From: Ectocarpus siliculosus
Taxonomy: Eukaryota > Sar > Phaeophyceae > Ectocarpales > Ectocarpaceae
Length of the DNA: 63,120 bases
Assembly (NCBI GenBank): GCA_000310025.1
Contig: FN649740.1
Coordinates: 3,420,841-3,483,960 of the forward strand
Direction of reading: 5' to 3'
The notes under the pieces were generated by a model, which was not told the DNA's origin, did not search any database, and was given only the letters and a program-made list of their open reading frames with translations. Position 1 is the first letter of the stretch, and each line of letters starts with the position of its first letter. The translations under genes were made by a program, and so were the position numbers. This document shows, piece by piece, positions 49,087 through 62,227 of this stretch.

Positions 49087-50103
49087 AGAACAATATCTGT
49101 ACCTATAAAACAAAACTTTGTAGGCCGTTGTTGTACATATTACGGAGCACACACTCAGCAGATAAAGTCGCACGCCGTTGTGAAATGGCTTGAGGCAGAG
49201 CGTGGGGACTCACACGACTACAGGCGCAGATTACTCTCTTTCTCAGACCCTATTGAACTCACTTTAGGTTAGTTTGCTCGCTTCCCTCGCTTGGTTGGGT
49301 GTGGTGGTAATGGTGATGAGATGACGAATGACAAGCATGGGGCACAGCAATACAGGGTTTATTCCGGCAACTAATACCAACCTATAAGCATACAGATTTT
49401 CAAGAAATCTATCCGTGGATCCTGGGTTATTTACCAGAAAAGAATACGCGAGAACAACAGATCTACTGGACATAAATAAATCAACCCGTGTGTGCAGCAG
49501 CATGTGATCAGAGCATGATGCCTGGCTGCATGTATCCGATCTCTGATGAGTGACTACAAAATCATGATCACATCCGCGCCCTTCCTTTCGTGGTACATTA
49601 TGTGTCTCAACACAATCTACAACAGAGGAGATCGAAATTCATGGAGCCGCCTGGATCCACGTCACGACTGCCAGAAAGAGAGAGAAGACCGGGTTCGGTG
49701 GCCGTGTCTTGTTCAGCAGGTTTGGGCTGGTGTGTGCGGAGGGGTTTTTTTGCTTGCGTCCCCCCTCAGCCGCTGCCCACTGCCTTGTGTTGTGTGTGCA
49801 TCAAAAATGCACTCCTACCGCGGTGCTTGTGTGTCAATTCGAGTCATGTAGGGCAAGATCCAGGTGGTGGGGGAAGCAAAGGCGTACGACTTACTACAAA
49901 TAATACAGGTTCTCCGGTTCTCGGGAGGAAGGCCCGCAGATTTCCTCTGCGGCGAGACAATTGGACCGGCGGGACTGTCAGCTTTCGGGGACGAGAGCGG
50001 CGCGATGAGAGTGTGGAGTCGTGGCCTGCCTGCGCAGCAGTACTGGGTACTGGCGCTACGTGTGTTGTGGACGCTTAGGAGAGCTTTGGGGCTTGGTGTG
50101 GCG
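49087..50103. other. Upstream region of NAT10
   Basis: About 1 kb between the copia element and the NAT10 start codon. No supported exon. The new insertion lies about 1 kb from the start codon and could affect the promoter. Confidence 0.4.
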
Positions 50104-53100
50104 ATGGTTCGAAAGAAGGTGGATGCCCGCGTCCGGAGCTTGATCGAGAACGGGGTGAAGAGCAACCACCGAAGCACGTTTGTGCTCGTTGGTGACCATG
50201 GAAAGGATCAGGCAAGCCACCCACCGCACGCGGCACAGCAGACGCACCAATCCCTAAGCCGACCACACACACACACACATGCTACTGTCGACTGCTGCTG
50301 TGTCATGTGCTACACAACCAGCGGTTTCGACCTAGATGGGTTTTTCTTAGTCCTGTTGTGCTCTGCTGCTGTGGAGTTGTGGGGGACTGTCCCACTGGAT
50401 GCCTCGTGACCTACTTGTATCCCGTCGCAGACTTCGTGGCTGCCTGACAGCATGGGGGCTCTCTGTAGCTCCACCGGTCCACGCGGTGTCATGCCGTTAG
50501 GCTGGTAGGAGAGTAGCTCTTTGTGCAATCGTCGTCAACGTGGCTATCGGATATTCGACCCCAACGTGACGCCTACAGCCGCACAGCAGCAGTGTCGACC
50601 TACATACAGCACGCCGCCAGACCAATGCAACATGCGCGTTCAAGGTGTCTACTACTAGTACCAGTCCTCCTCGTCATCCTGCTGTACGACAGCCCATGCT
50701 CCAGGCACGATCACTCCTCCGACCGTGACAGCAGTGGCATTGAAGCAGAACTCTCAGGCACGTCGTGTCGTGGCCGTATATATGCATATGTACCCCTGTT
50801 TACAAGTAACTTGCGAAGAACACGCCCTGGCTGTCTCCTCTCCCACCCTTGCCCCTCGACTATGCGGGGTGCCGGGGTACGCGGAGAGGAGCGCCAAAGT
50901 TCTAGTGTGGGCGCTGTAGACGGGAGGACCAGGAGGGGACAATCGAAGGACGATGGCGCAGTTCAACAGCGAGCTTGCGCGGCGTCGATCTATGCCAAGT
51001 GGGAAGCGGTTACCAATAGTGGTACAATGTTACATAGCGGCATTAGATCGAGGTGCAGTAGTGCCACGCAGCGGTCGCTATGTATTCGGGGCGTGTTGTT
51101 AAGCAGGGGATTGCTAAACCGGGGCCCCCACATCTGTACCCGTACCTCACGCAGCCGCCTGTCAATATCTCGTTGTACTCTGCGTGTTTTGGTATCAACC
51201 GCCGAGCATGACGCATCCCGCACTCCTCCTTGAAGACACCGGCCTTGTTGTCTACGTATCGCCATGATTTCCACGTTGAAACTCGGCCAGTTGCTCACCC
51301 GTGCCGTCTCGTGCGGGTGCTGTGCGCTTGCCGCCGACATAATACCATCCCGCAAACCCTTTGCCATGCTGTGCCCTTGGCCCCAATATCGCACCATCAC
51401 AAAAACACTTTGCCGTCGGTGTTTGTTGTATTCTTCTCCCGCCCCCCTTGCAGCCTCAGCCGCCGATCCTTTCGTTTCACAGGAATCTCACCGCTCCCTT
51501 TAGGGTAGCTCGTTGTAGTTCAGATTGTTTAATTAGCCAGCTCTCGTACAGCCGTGCAGCAGGACGGCGGCAGGCGGGCACGAGAGATGGGCACCAGGGC
51601 TGCAGTACCCCTGATGCGTACATGTATGTCTATTTTTTTTTTTTACATTTTTCGTGTATCACGGCGACGGGGCCAGTGCTATCATCTTCGGCGTCGTGTT
51701 GCTAACTTCATCCCTTGTCCCCGGTGACTGCGGTTACCTCTCTTTGGTGCACGTATTACCCTTCAGGTGGTGAACCTCCACTACATTCTCTCCAAGGCGA
51801 GGGTGGCAAGCCGGCCCAGCGTCCTCTGGTGCTACAAGAAAGAGGTAGGGGATACAAATCGCACGTCTTTTTGTGGCGTGTCGTGCCTTGGTGGCCTGCA
51901 CCGCAGCAACCCTTTTGTCAGTATTCTGCCCGCCCAGGGACCACCGCTCCGATGCTGTCTGCCTGCGCCACCCCTCCCCTCTCCCCACCTCTTCTCTTGA
52001 CAGTTATGTAGCCTCGTGGTCCGCATGCGTTCTGTGTGCCCCTCAGCCAAGTTGTCTTTCGTTTGCCAACGTCTACCAAGCCCCCCCCCCCCCCCCCCAC
52101 TAATAAAACTTAAACACCTTTCAAATCCTCCCCNNNNNNNNNNNNNNNNNNNNNNNNNNNNNNNNNNNNNNNNNNNNNNNNNNNNNNNNNNNNNNNNNNN
52201 NNNNNNNNNNNNNNNNNNNNNNNNNNNNNNNNNCTGGCCCCCCCCCCCCCTTTCCCCCCCTTTTTTTTTGAAAAAATTATGTAACCTTGTGGTCCCCAGG
52301 GTTTTTGTGGCCCCCTCCGCCAAGTTTTTTTTTTTTTGCCAAATTTTACCAAGCCCCCCCCCCCCCCCCCCCCGCGAGTGCATGATTTGGTCGGGCATAC
52401 CCCCTCTCCGCGCTGTTCCCTCCTCCCTCTTCTCTGCATTTACCCCAAGTCACCCTCCCCCCTCCCGCGCGCCCAACCACGGGGCGGCATGCGTGTTCTT
52501 GTGTGTGCGATTTGGTTGCGTCCCCTGCGTCAGCTCGGGTTCTCGACGCACCGCAAGAAGAGGATGCGGCAGCTGAAGCGGCAGAAGAAGTCCGGACTCG
52601 CGTCCGCCGGGGGAGCGTCCGAGGACCCCTTCGAGCTCTTCGTCAACTCCACCAACATCAGGTCCGTCCGTCACTGGCTGACCCCTGCGCGTCACTTGTA
52701 CCGTATATATTTGTAACTGTTTTTTTTGTTTGTTTTATGAACAGGGGTTGTTGTTGTTGTTTGCCTTCTTCTCAATCTACCAAAGCTGTCGGTTTGTCAC
52801 GTATGATGCGGCCGGGCTTCTCCTTGGTGTACGCCTAGCCTGCCCGTTGCCTATTTGAGCGTCTTGAGAAGCGTTCAAGATGCGATAGATATATGGTAAG
52901 GCTGCTCCCCTCCGGACCCTCTGGTTCACCATCATCTGGAACAAGCCAGGTCGGTGGTTATATCCATGTATCTCTTTGCAGTATTTTTCAACGATGACGC
53001 TGTCGAGTTTTCGCGGTCGCTATATACATCTCTCTCGTACATTTGTGTGTGGTGACGTGCGTACCTTTTTTCGCTTTAGGTTTGTTTTACTGGAAGGATT

Positions 53101-56100
53101 TCTTTCTGTTTGCATCAAAACCGTTGATGTCATCGGTTTGCCCCGCATGACTTTTCTTTTATTTGTCCGGTGGTCGAACTGTGTCTCTGGGAAGGTGGTG
53201 CTACTACAAGGACACGGAAAGGGTGCTGGGACAGACGTTCGGTGTCTTGGTCCTGCAGGACTTCGAGGTGCAGTACTGAGCAGTAAGCCTGTTGGGTGTT
53301 GGTTGCTCCACGTACGCGTTTTGCGCGTGTGTGTGTATCGTGGCCAGTGTGTGTCGTCGCTATACCCGAGGTTGTTGCTGTACCTGGGATGCTGTTGCTG
53401 TACCTGGGATCCTGTTACTGTACCTGGGGTGCTGTTGCTGTACCTGAGATGCTGTTGCTGTTCCTGGGATGCTGTTGCTGTACCTGGGATGCTGTTGCCG
53501 CACCTGCGATGCGTTTGCTGTACCTGGGATGCTGTTGCTGTACCTGAGTTGCTGTTCTTCTTTCTTGCGCTGCTTTGGCTTTCGGCTGTGATGGGCCCTT
53601 GCCGCAATCGTGTGAAAACCAACCGCTGGCAGCACCTGGTGGCGTTTTGCGGTGCCTTGGGTCTTCGGAACGATAGTGCAGTGTCGCGCGTGGTGATGGT
53701 GATGGTAGCGGTGGTTTATCCTGCAACTCTATTGCATGGAATCGGGAGACGGGAAACAATTTGACAATTTCTTCTTGTGCATGTTTTTTTCTAGTTGCCT
53801 GAGTCGTGGTCGGTGGCACCCAACGTGCTGGTTAGGACCGTCGAGACTTAGTCCCTGACGATTCAATCGGCGGTGTTCCGTCCGCTCCGGGTTGTTGTTG
53901 TTGTTGTTGTTGCTGCTACTAATGCTGTTTTGTTTTGTTTTTTGACGCCCAACCTGCTGGCAAGGTGTATCGAGACCTCGTCCCTGGCGATTTTTTTCGG
54001 CGTTGTTGTTGTTGTTTTGCTGCTGCTGCTGCTGCTGCTGCTGCTGTATGTTCAGGCGTTGACGCCCAACCTGCTGGCAAGGACGATCGAGACGGTGGAA
54101 GGGGGCGGCCTCGTGATCCTGCTGCTCAAGACCGTCACCAGCCTCAAGCAGCTCTACGCCATGTCCATGGACGTGCACTCCAGGTAAGGACTGCCGAAGA
54201 GAGCTTTTTTTGCTCACGCCCCAACGACCCAGTTTGTCCCAGAGCAGCATGTCCTGGACAGGTTGGGACGGGGTGCGCGATGGGGAACGCATGTGGGTTT
54301 CTGGAAAGGAAGGAGGTCTTTGGGACACCTCGCTCGGACTAAGCAAGCATGATCTTATGCGCTGGCTCCTGTGGAGGCGAGGAGTCGTTTGGGGTTTCAG
54401 AGTCGGCCCAAAAAGAGGGGGGTGTTTTGTCGTGCTTTAGCTTGGACGTATCGAACGTCGTGACATGGCGGTAGGCGGCCATTAACATGGAGTAGCTGTA
54501 CCCCTTTTGGTAGTTGGCCTGTGACAACGGAAGGCGCCCGCGTCAGTTGGACCAGTACGGACATTAGAAGGGACTGAGCGGAGACCGGAACGGTTTTCAA
54601 TGTGAAGAAAGCAACAGCAAGCTGGCTTGTGGTAGGCTGGGTTTGCAGCAAGAGGACAGGCGAGTGTATTTATTGCGACACCGCCTCATGCTTTGTCCAC
54701 GCCGGTTCGACTGTTACGGTCTCTTTGAAGGGACAGGTATGTAGGTGCATTCCCCCCCGCCGTGCGTGTCTCTTTCCACGCGTATTTGACGCCGCCAGGA
54801 AGGAACGATTGCCATCGGCAATCGGTCAGTCCTGTGGGAGCAATGCTCCGTCCTCTTGAGGACGATTCTCCAATGGTGTAACGACTAGGACATGCAAAAA
54901 CATGAGTACCCCCGCCCTCCTCGTGTTGGTGGCTTTTCGCCACGCGGGTGACCCTCTCCTTTGTCTGCCTGGTACTAGATTTCGCACAGAGAGCTCCGGA
55001 GACGTGGTCGGCCGGTTCAACGAGCGCTTCATGCTCACCCTGGGCGACTGCAAGAGCTGCCTCGTGTGCGACGACGAGCTTAACGTGCTCCCCCTCTCGT
55101 CCCACGCGAGAGACATCGTGCCTCTTCCTCCCGTCGATGGTGAGAACGCCAGGTTTTTCGTACCCGCGCGGACGTTGAAAGCGCCGGGGGGGGGGTTGTA
55201 CCCGCGGTTCGACGGAAAAATTCCTCTTGCAATTTTGACCCCGTTTCTCTGTCTCTGCGGCCGTCGTTTGGAATTGTCTTGAGATTTTCACCCGTTTTTT
55301 TGTCTCTGCCCTTCCATGGAAAGCCTCTTCCGGCTGTGGCCCGTTCGTGTCCCTGCCCTTCGACGGATTTCTTGGGGTTTTGACTCGTCTCTCCTTCCCC
55401 TCCTTGGACATTGGGACACGAAAGAAAGCGGTGTCTGAGTCGGTGTCGATGCTGTGTTTTGTGCTCACCCCGTGACCTACACGGCATTCGGTGCACACAG
55501 CAGGTTTGCTTTGCTGCTTCAACGCTCTCGTTTCTGGCCTTTGACATGTTGATGAACCACGCTGCAACCATAAGTCATCTGTGGTGAATGTGTGTGTTGT
55601 TACTGCTTCTGCCGTTTGGGTCGTGCTTCATTCAATGTAAATCGTCATTCTCACTTTATGGCTGCGAGTCATGGGCATCTTTTCCGACGCCTTCGTGCCA
55701 CGTGCTGTGTCGCTTTCTTGGCCATCTGATGCCCCGTGCTCTTACGAACGTTCGCGTCACCGTCTTGGTCCGACTGTCGTTGATGGTGCTATTGCCGCTA
55801 CTGCCGTTGTTGTTGTTGTTGTTCAGAGGACGCAGAGACTACGGAGGCGAAGGAGCTGCGGGAGCTGAAAGAGTCGCTGGAGGGGACGCCTCCCGTGGGC
55901 CCCCTGGTAGCCGGTGCCAAGACGTTGGACCAGGTACGCTTGCCGTCGTTCTAGTCAAGGGGTTGTCGGGTGAGCGCAACTACGGACGGTAGGGGACATG
56001 ACGGAAGATACCATGCCCCCTTGGACCGATTTTCAAACCTCGATTACTCCAAGATATCACACCAGACGAGAGTGGCGGTGCCGAAAATGGCGACGTTTGG

Positions 56101-58538
56101 AACCGCCATCTCGTCGAGAGCTCTCCGATGACGTATCTTTTGATTTATAAACCATGTTCGTCGTGGAGTATACTAGTCGAGCTTTGAAACTCGGTTCCAG
56201 GGGGTGTGATATATAACGCCATGTCACCTACGGTAGTTGGCGACCGGGCGGGGCAAGGAGAGGGATTTGGTCAAATTTGGCGAAAATGAGAGTGTTGAAC
56301 CGACATCGTGGCTTGTGTCTACTCGCGGTGCTCCCTGCCCCCCCCCCTTTCGTGCTGTCTGTGTACCCCCCCTGCCTGGACCTGGTCCGTTGAAAACCCG
56401 GCGTGCTCCGCCCCTGCTTTGTATGGGATGCGAGGTCAATGGTCTAACGACTACGGCATGCACGACTAGTGTATGAGTACACACACACCTGCCTGGGCCA
56501 GTCCTGTGCGTTTCCATCTCCTCGCCCTCTTTTGTTCTGTTTGCTGCACCCCCTTGTGTGCTTGGTCCGCTGCTGTACGTTTGTTTTCCTCAGTTGATCC
56601 CCCTTCTCTAACGAGTGCCCCTCGTGTTGCCGTTGCTCCTGAACGGCTCTTGACCAGGCCCGAGCCCTGCTGACCTTCATGGAGGCAATTAGCGAGAAGA
56701 CTCTCAGGTCTACCGTCGCGCTCACTGCCTCTAGGTAAAGGTTTTTACTGCTGTTCCACTACCACGCGTTAGCTAGTGGTTGCTGCCTGACTTTGTACAT
56801 GCACCACTCACCCAGTGTTTGATACTCACCTGGAAGTGTTTTTGTACCACCTGACAACAAGATGATTACACGACACTTTCTGCGCGCCAACAAGTCAGCA
56901 CCGAACTCGGTCTCTGTCTTTTGTAACCCAAAGTTTCTCGACACCACTTCGGAAGTCTCGCTATGTGCATCACCAAGAACAAGTTAATAACAACTTTTTT
57001 TTTTACTGTCTGGTACGTACGTACTTGTCGGTATCGCGCAGGGGGCGAGGGAAGTCGGCGGCGATCGGGCTGTGCCTCGCGGGCGCGATCGCGTACGGCT
57101 ACAGCAACATCTTCGTCACCGCCCCTTCTCCGGAGAACCTGTCCACGGTCTTCGAGTTCGTTCTCAAGGGCTTCGACCTCCTTCACTTCAGGTTTGGCTC
57201 GCACCCTCTCTCTCTCTTTGTTGGCCCCTTGTCTTTGTCTTGGGTTAGGTTTAGGAACCGCGACCGTTCCATCCGTCGTTCCACGGTTTTTATGCATACC
57301 GTGGTATGTCCTTGTCTTATCTTAGGTTTGGCTTGGAACCGCGACCGTTCCATCCGTTATTTGCATACCATCGTATGTCCGTGTCTTATCTTAGGTTTGG
57401 CTTGGAACGCCGACCGTTCCATCCGTTATTTGCATGCAATAGTATGTCCTTGTCTTATCTTAGGTTTGGCTGGGAACCGCGACTGTTCCATACGTCTTTC
57501 CACGGTTATTTGCATAGGAACGGTGACCGTTCCATCATTCCATCCCCATAGCGCTTCTCGCCGTCTTCGGCCTCCTTCGCTTCGCGTTGGCTCTCTCCCT
57601 TTTTCCCTTGCCTAACTGCTGTACTATGTTTTTGTGTTTTGTGTTGTTCTCTCGTCGCCTTTTTGTTGTTGCCTTTTGGTACGCGCTTGTTGTGCAGCGA
57701 GCACCTGGACTACGAGGTGATCCAGAGCACCAACCCGGCTTTCAACCGCGCCGTGGTGCGCATCAACGTCTTCAAGGACCACCGCCAGACCATCCAGTAC
57801 ATCCAGCCGCACGACAGGTGCTGTTGCCCCCCCATAGCCGTCAGCAACTTCAGTGCAAACTAGTCGGCGTTGTTTTGGTATTGCGCGCGCGTGTTCCTAC
57901 ATTTTTTGTTAATTTTTTGTTTGTTTTGACGTCGGCTGTGTAGCGAGAACCCGTCCCGAGCGGTATTCGCCTTGTTCATTGCTTGCCGTGTCATCGTCGA
58001 ATACAACTCGTCTTTTTCTTTTTTTTTTGCGCACACCAATGGGCGGAAGCGTCTGTCACTTCCCATCTCTTCGTTTTCGGTCCTCTCCCAATTTATGCCA
58101 TGGAGTAAGTATGTTTTGTTGCTCTCTTCTCGACGACCTACGTACGTGTGCTGTAGCGAGAAGCTGTCCCACTGCGAGCTGCTGGCGGTAGACGAGGCAG
58201 CGGCGATACCCCTCCCGCTGGTCAAGAGCCTGCTGGGCCCCTACCTGGTGTTTCTGTCTTCGACCGTCAACGGCTACGAGGGGACCGGGAGGGCTCTCAG
58301 CCTCAAGCTCATCGACCAGCTTAGGAAGCAGCAAGGTGCGGGAGCGGGCAGTCTCCTGCTTGTTGTTGTCGTTGTTGCTGTTGGGGTCATCGGCCCGCTT
58401 AGGAAGAGGGAAGGTGCGGCGAAAGCAAACTTTCTGTTGTTGTTGTTGTTGTTGTTGTTGTTGGGGTGATGGACCAGCTCAGGAAGTAGAGGAGGTGCGG
58501 CAGGAGCGCTCTACCGTACATTGTTGTTAGCGTGGTTA

Positions 58539-58573
<35 letters not shown>

Positions 58574-61500
58574 TGTCATATCGTGATTGCGGCAAGGACA
58601 CCGCCGTCAATCCTGTTTTTCTGCCCAGTTTGAACGGTGGGGACTCGTCTTTGTTATATTTTCCTTGTTATACTTTGTATGGTCTGCTCCGAGGAGTTCA
58701 ATGTTAGATACCCCCGGTGAAACGCACCACAACCTTCTGTGCTGCTGCCCGCCCGTCTCGAGAACGAAAATTCACGTGCGTGTTTGTCTGTCTCGTTGTT
58801 ACTATTATACGTGCGGTGTGCCTTGGTTTCCGTCCGTCCACAGGCACGGCGGCGGCGCAAGCGGCGAGGATCGCGGCCTCGGAGATCCACGGGACGGGTA
58901 GGAAGAAGGGCAAGGAGAAGGTGCACGAGAACAGGTGGAAGGTGGCCGCCGACGCTGCCGCCAACGCCTCCAAGCACGGTGCGTGGTTGGAGTGCGAGAA
59001 TGCCCCGGTCCCCTCGTCGTCCCTACAACCTTACCTGTCCCAGCAGTTGCCCTGACGCCTCCAAGGACGGTGTGTACAGCGCGTGGGATACGAAGACGCC
59101 CCGATCGTCGACCCTAAACACGCTATCCCTTTTGCCTTGAGCGTCTCCAATCACGATGCGTATTTTACAGCGCATGGGATACGAAAACGTTCCCGGTTGT
59201 CGTCCCTTAAACCCTATCGATCAATCCCTTTAGACCCCGTGCCGCCTCCATGCACGGTGTGTACAGTGCGCGGGATACGAAGACGCTTCGCCTGAGGCTG
59301 TCGTTGCCGTTGGTGTTGCTGCTTGCTGGCGTCTGTGCGATGACTGCTTCGTGCATCTCCTCCTCCTCCTCCTCCTCCTCCTCGTTGTTGGTGTTGTTGT
59401 TGTTTCACACGTCCCTCGCGGCGTAAAACGAGAATTTCTGCCCGGAAACGTCAGAGCGGTCGTTTTGCCCTTGCCTCCCGCCCTTCGTGTGCGGCGGTCA
59501 TGTTGGCTCTCGGAGTGGCATGGCGCTCTCCTCTCGTTACCCGAGAGGAGAAGGCTACCTGCGATGGTCGGTAGCCTCCTTCTGTGCATGATTCTCGGTG
59601 CATACTCCGTGCCTGGATCGTCTCAAGGGGAACTAAACGACTTTGCGTTCGTGCCGCTGCTGACTTTCGTCCCCCCCCCCCCCCCGCTTAACCCCTTTGG
59701 GTCTAGCTCTTTTTTTTCTCGGCAAAAAAAAACGGGAATAGAAAGTGCGGGAGAGAGAGGCAGAAGTACAGCAAAAGAGACAGAATGTACTTCTGTAGAC
59801 GAACAGCTATCTCCACCCATAGGCCATGAGGGCAGACCGCGACAGGGCGGTGGGCACAGACAGGGTCATGGAAGGGTTGATGCGTGGTGGCGGTGCGGCC
59901 GGTATGGCAGGTTTGGCTTTTGCACCTCGAAACGATCAGTCGTCAAGCCGCCTAAACTACTCTATTTTCAGTATATTCAAATGATCAGTGAAAATGGTCA
60001 GTGAGAGGGCTTGTAAATCCATAACTGGTTCTTGCTTCTGTACTTCTCTGTCCCCTCTCCAATGTGAGCCCTGCCGGCTCACTACAGCTCCTGTGATTTT
60101 TCCACGATTCCCACAAGCACGCAGGCACACACCAGCACACACCTACCTTTGCATCAAGTGGTTCTCTAGGTTCGGGCGAGGGTATATGTGGGGTTTGATG
60201 GTATGTGTTGTTAGTGTATGTTGGACTCGTCTCTACTGCTGCTGCTGTGTAGCAACGATGACTGCTGGATCTTGGGAGTGTACGATTTTCAAATTTGGAG
60301 GACATGCATATCACGATATCCTGGCCTGCTTGGCCTTGAAATGCCCCTTTTCGCTGTCCTCCTGTCTTGCTTTAGTGGCTTCTTAGATTCGGGCGAGGGC
60401 ATGTATGTGGAGCTATTGATGTGTGTCTCTCTGAAAGGATATGGGGAGAGGTTCATGGTGGCATTCACAAATAGAGCAGTTTGCATTTTTCGAATTTTGG
60501 CCGTTCCAGGAACCTTGCAGTTACCCGCTGGCACTAACGTCTTTGGTTGGTAACCGGGTAGCGCGGTCGATGCGAATAATAAAGACACACCTACCTATGG
60601 ATCTGCCAACACCTGGCGTGGAGGGAGGGATACAGGGCGGCAACTCCATGGCATGCCACAACACCAGCGTTTGCAAATGATCGATCAATGATCTGTCAGG
60701 ACGCCTGTAGACCCAAAAGGGTTAAATTTGTTTCCGTTTCTTACCTTCCTCTTCTTCGTCTCCGACGGCCAACAGGTGGCGGAGGGGGGGGACGCACCCT
60801 GCGAGAGATTAACCTGGAGACCCCCATCCGTTACGGCGCCAACGACCCCGTCGAGGCCTGGCTCTACAGACTGCTCTGCCTTGACGCCAAGGTGGGTGGG
60901 TGGCAGTAGATAGCGTTCGCAGGGCTCTCCGTTTTTTTAGTATTAGATAAAAGCATGCAATCGGGGGGAGATTAGGGATAGGGTCTGCGTACCCCCCCTC
61001 CCTGTTTCTATTTCCAAAACTAACTTTGTTTCTCGCGAAGGTGGTCCGTAGGTGGGCGGGACGTTTTTGTTTTTGTTCGGCAGATGTTCATTTGTGCCCG
61101 AGAGGGAGGACACGCATGAAGAAGCTTCTCAGAAATTTATTTGCTTGTCAGGTCAGGGGAACGTCTTTGCTTCGATTTGGTCTGAGATAAGAGTGAATCT
61201 CTCCCCCCCCCGAAAAGCGCTACTGCCGGGCGATGTACGTCGCACCTGTATTGGGTTTTTTAATAACTAGAAATTTTCTCTCCGGTGGTTTTCTATTTTT
61301 TTTTCATCGTTTGGTATATGATGTCACGTGGAACCCCCTGGTTTTTATTATTTGTAGTTCCCTTTTTTGGTGATTTTGTTTTGTTTTTTTTCCTTATAAA
61401 TATTTGATGTCAGGTGGGTCACCACCGACTGGTCTGCGGAACCCCCGCCCCGAAGGACTGTGAGCTCTACTACGTCAACAAGGACGCCCTCTTCTCCTAC

Positions 61501-62186
61501 CACACCCTGTCGGAGGTGAGGTGATGTCGCCCGCGGCGGGCCATGGTCGACAGGCGTTGTTTGACGGTCGATGACGGCGGGGATTTTCACGACTCTCGAT
61601 AAGTCCGGTGTTGGGGTTGCCATCGCAAGCCGTCCATAGTTTTTGATATCGTTGTTTGACGATGTTTTACGATTATTTTTCGTGATACGCGACGAGTCCG
61701 GAGCTCGTGTAATCATCGCGGATCAGGCCTGGCAGCGTTGGTTGAACACGAGCGTGAGGAAGTTGGTTTGTGGTTCGCGATGTGTCCGTTGCTGAGGGCT
61801 GTGCGTTTCTTCCCACTTTTTTTGCATGTCCGTGCCACGATGTATTTGGAGGTGAAGTTGCCTGTGTTGCTGTGTGTATGTCAAATACACTACTGCATAT
61901 ATAGAAATATAATGGACAGTAGGGGCTTCAGCTGTTTTGCGTAACATCTACCTGACTTAGCCAGACAGATGGTATTGGGTCTGATGTTCTTGCCACGGAC
62001 TTTTATTTCGGATGACGATGCCTCTTTGAATCCACCGGTGCAATTGAACTACAATCCACACGTTCACGTGCTAACAAACTTCCTGCCGTGTGTGTTAGCT
62101 TGATGTCTCATCTATCTTTCTACCCGTCCGCCCGTCTGTGTGTATGTTTGTGTGTGTTTCGTGCATCGGCGGTGATCTCGCCTCTT

Positions 62187-62227
<41 letters not shown>

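Noticed and set aside
52976-53764. 262-codon plus-strand frame
   Set aside because: It runs through a NAT10 exon in the wrong frame and through the 20-bp minisatellite.
57938-58000. NAT10 exon beginning CGAGAACCCG after a TAG acceptor
   Set aside because: It resembles the true exon 11 start, but the reading frame does not match the family; treated as an echo of the acceptor.
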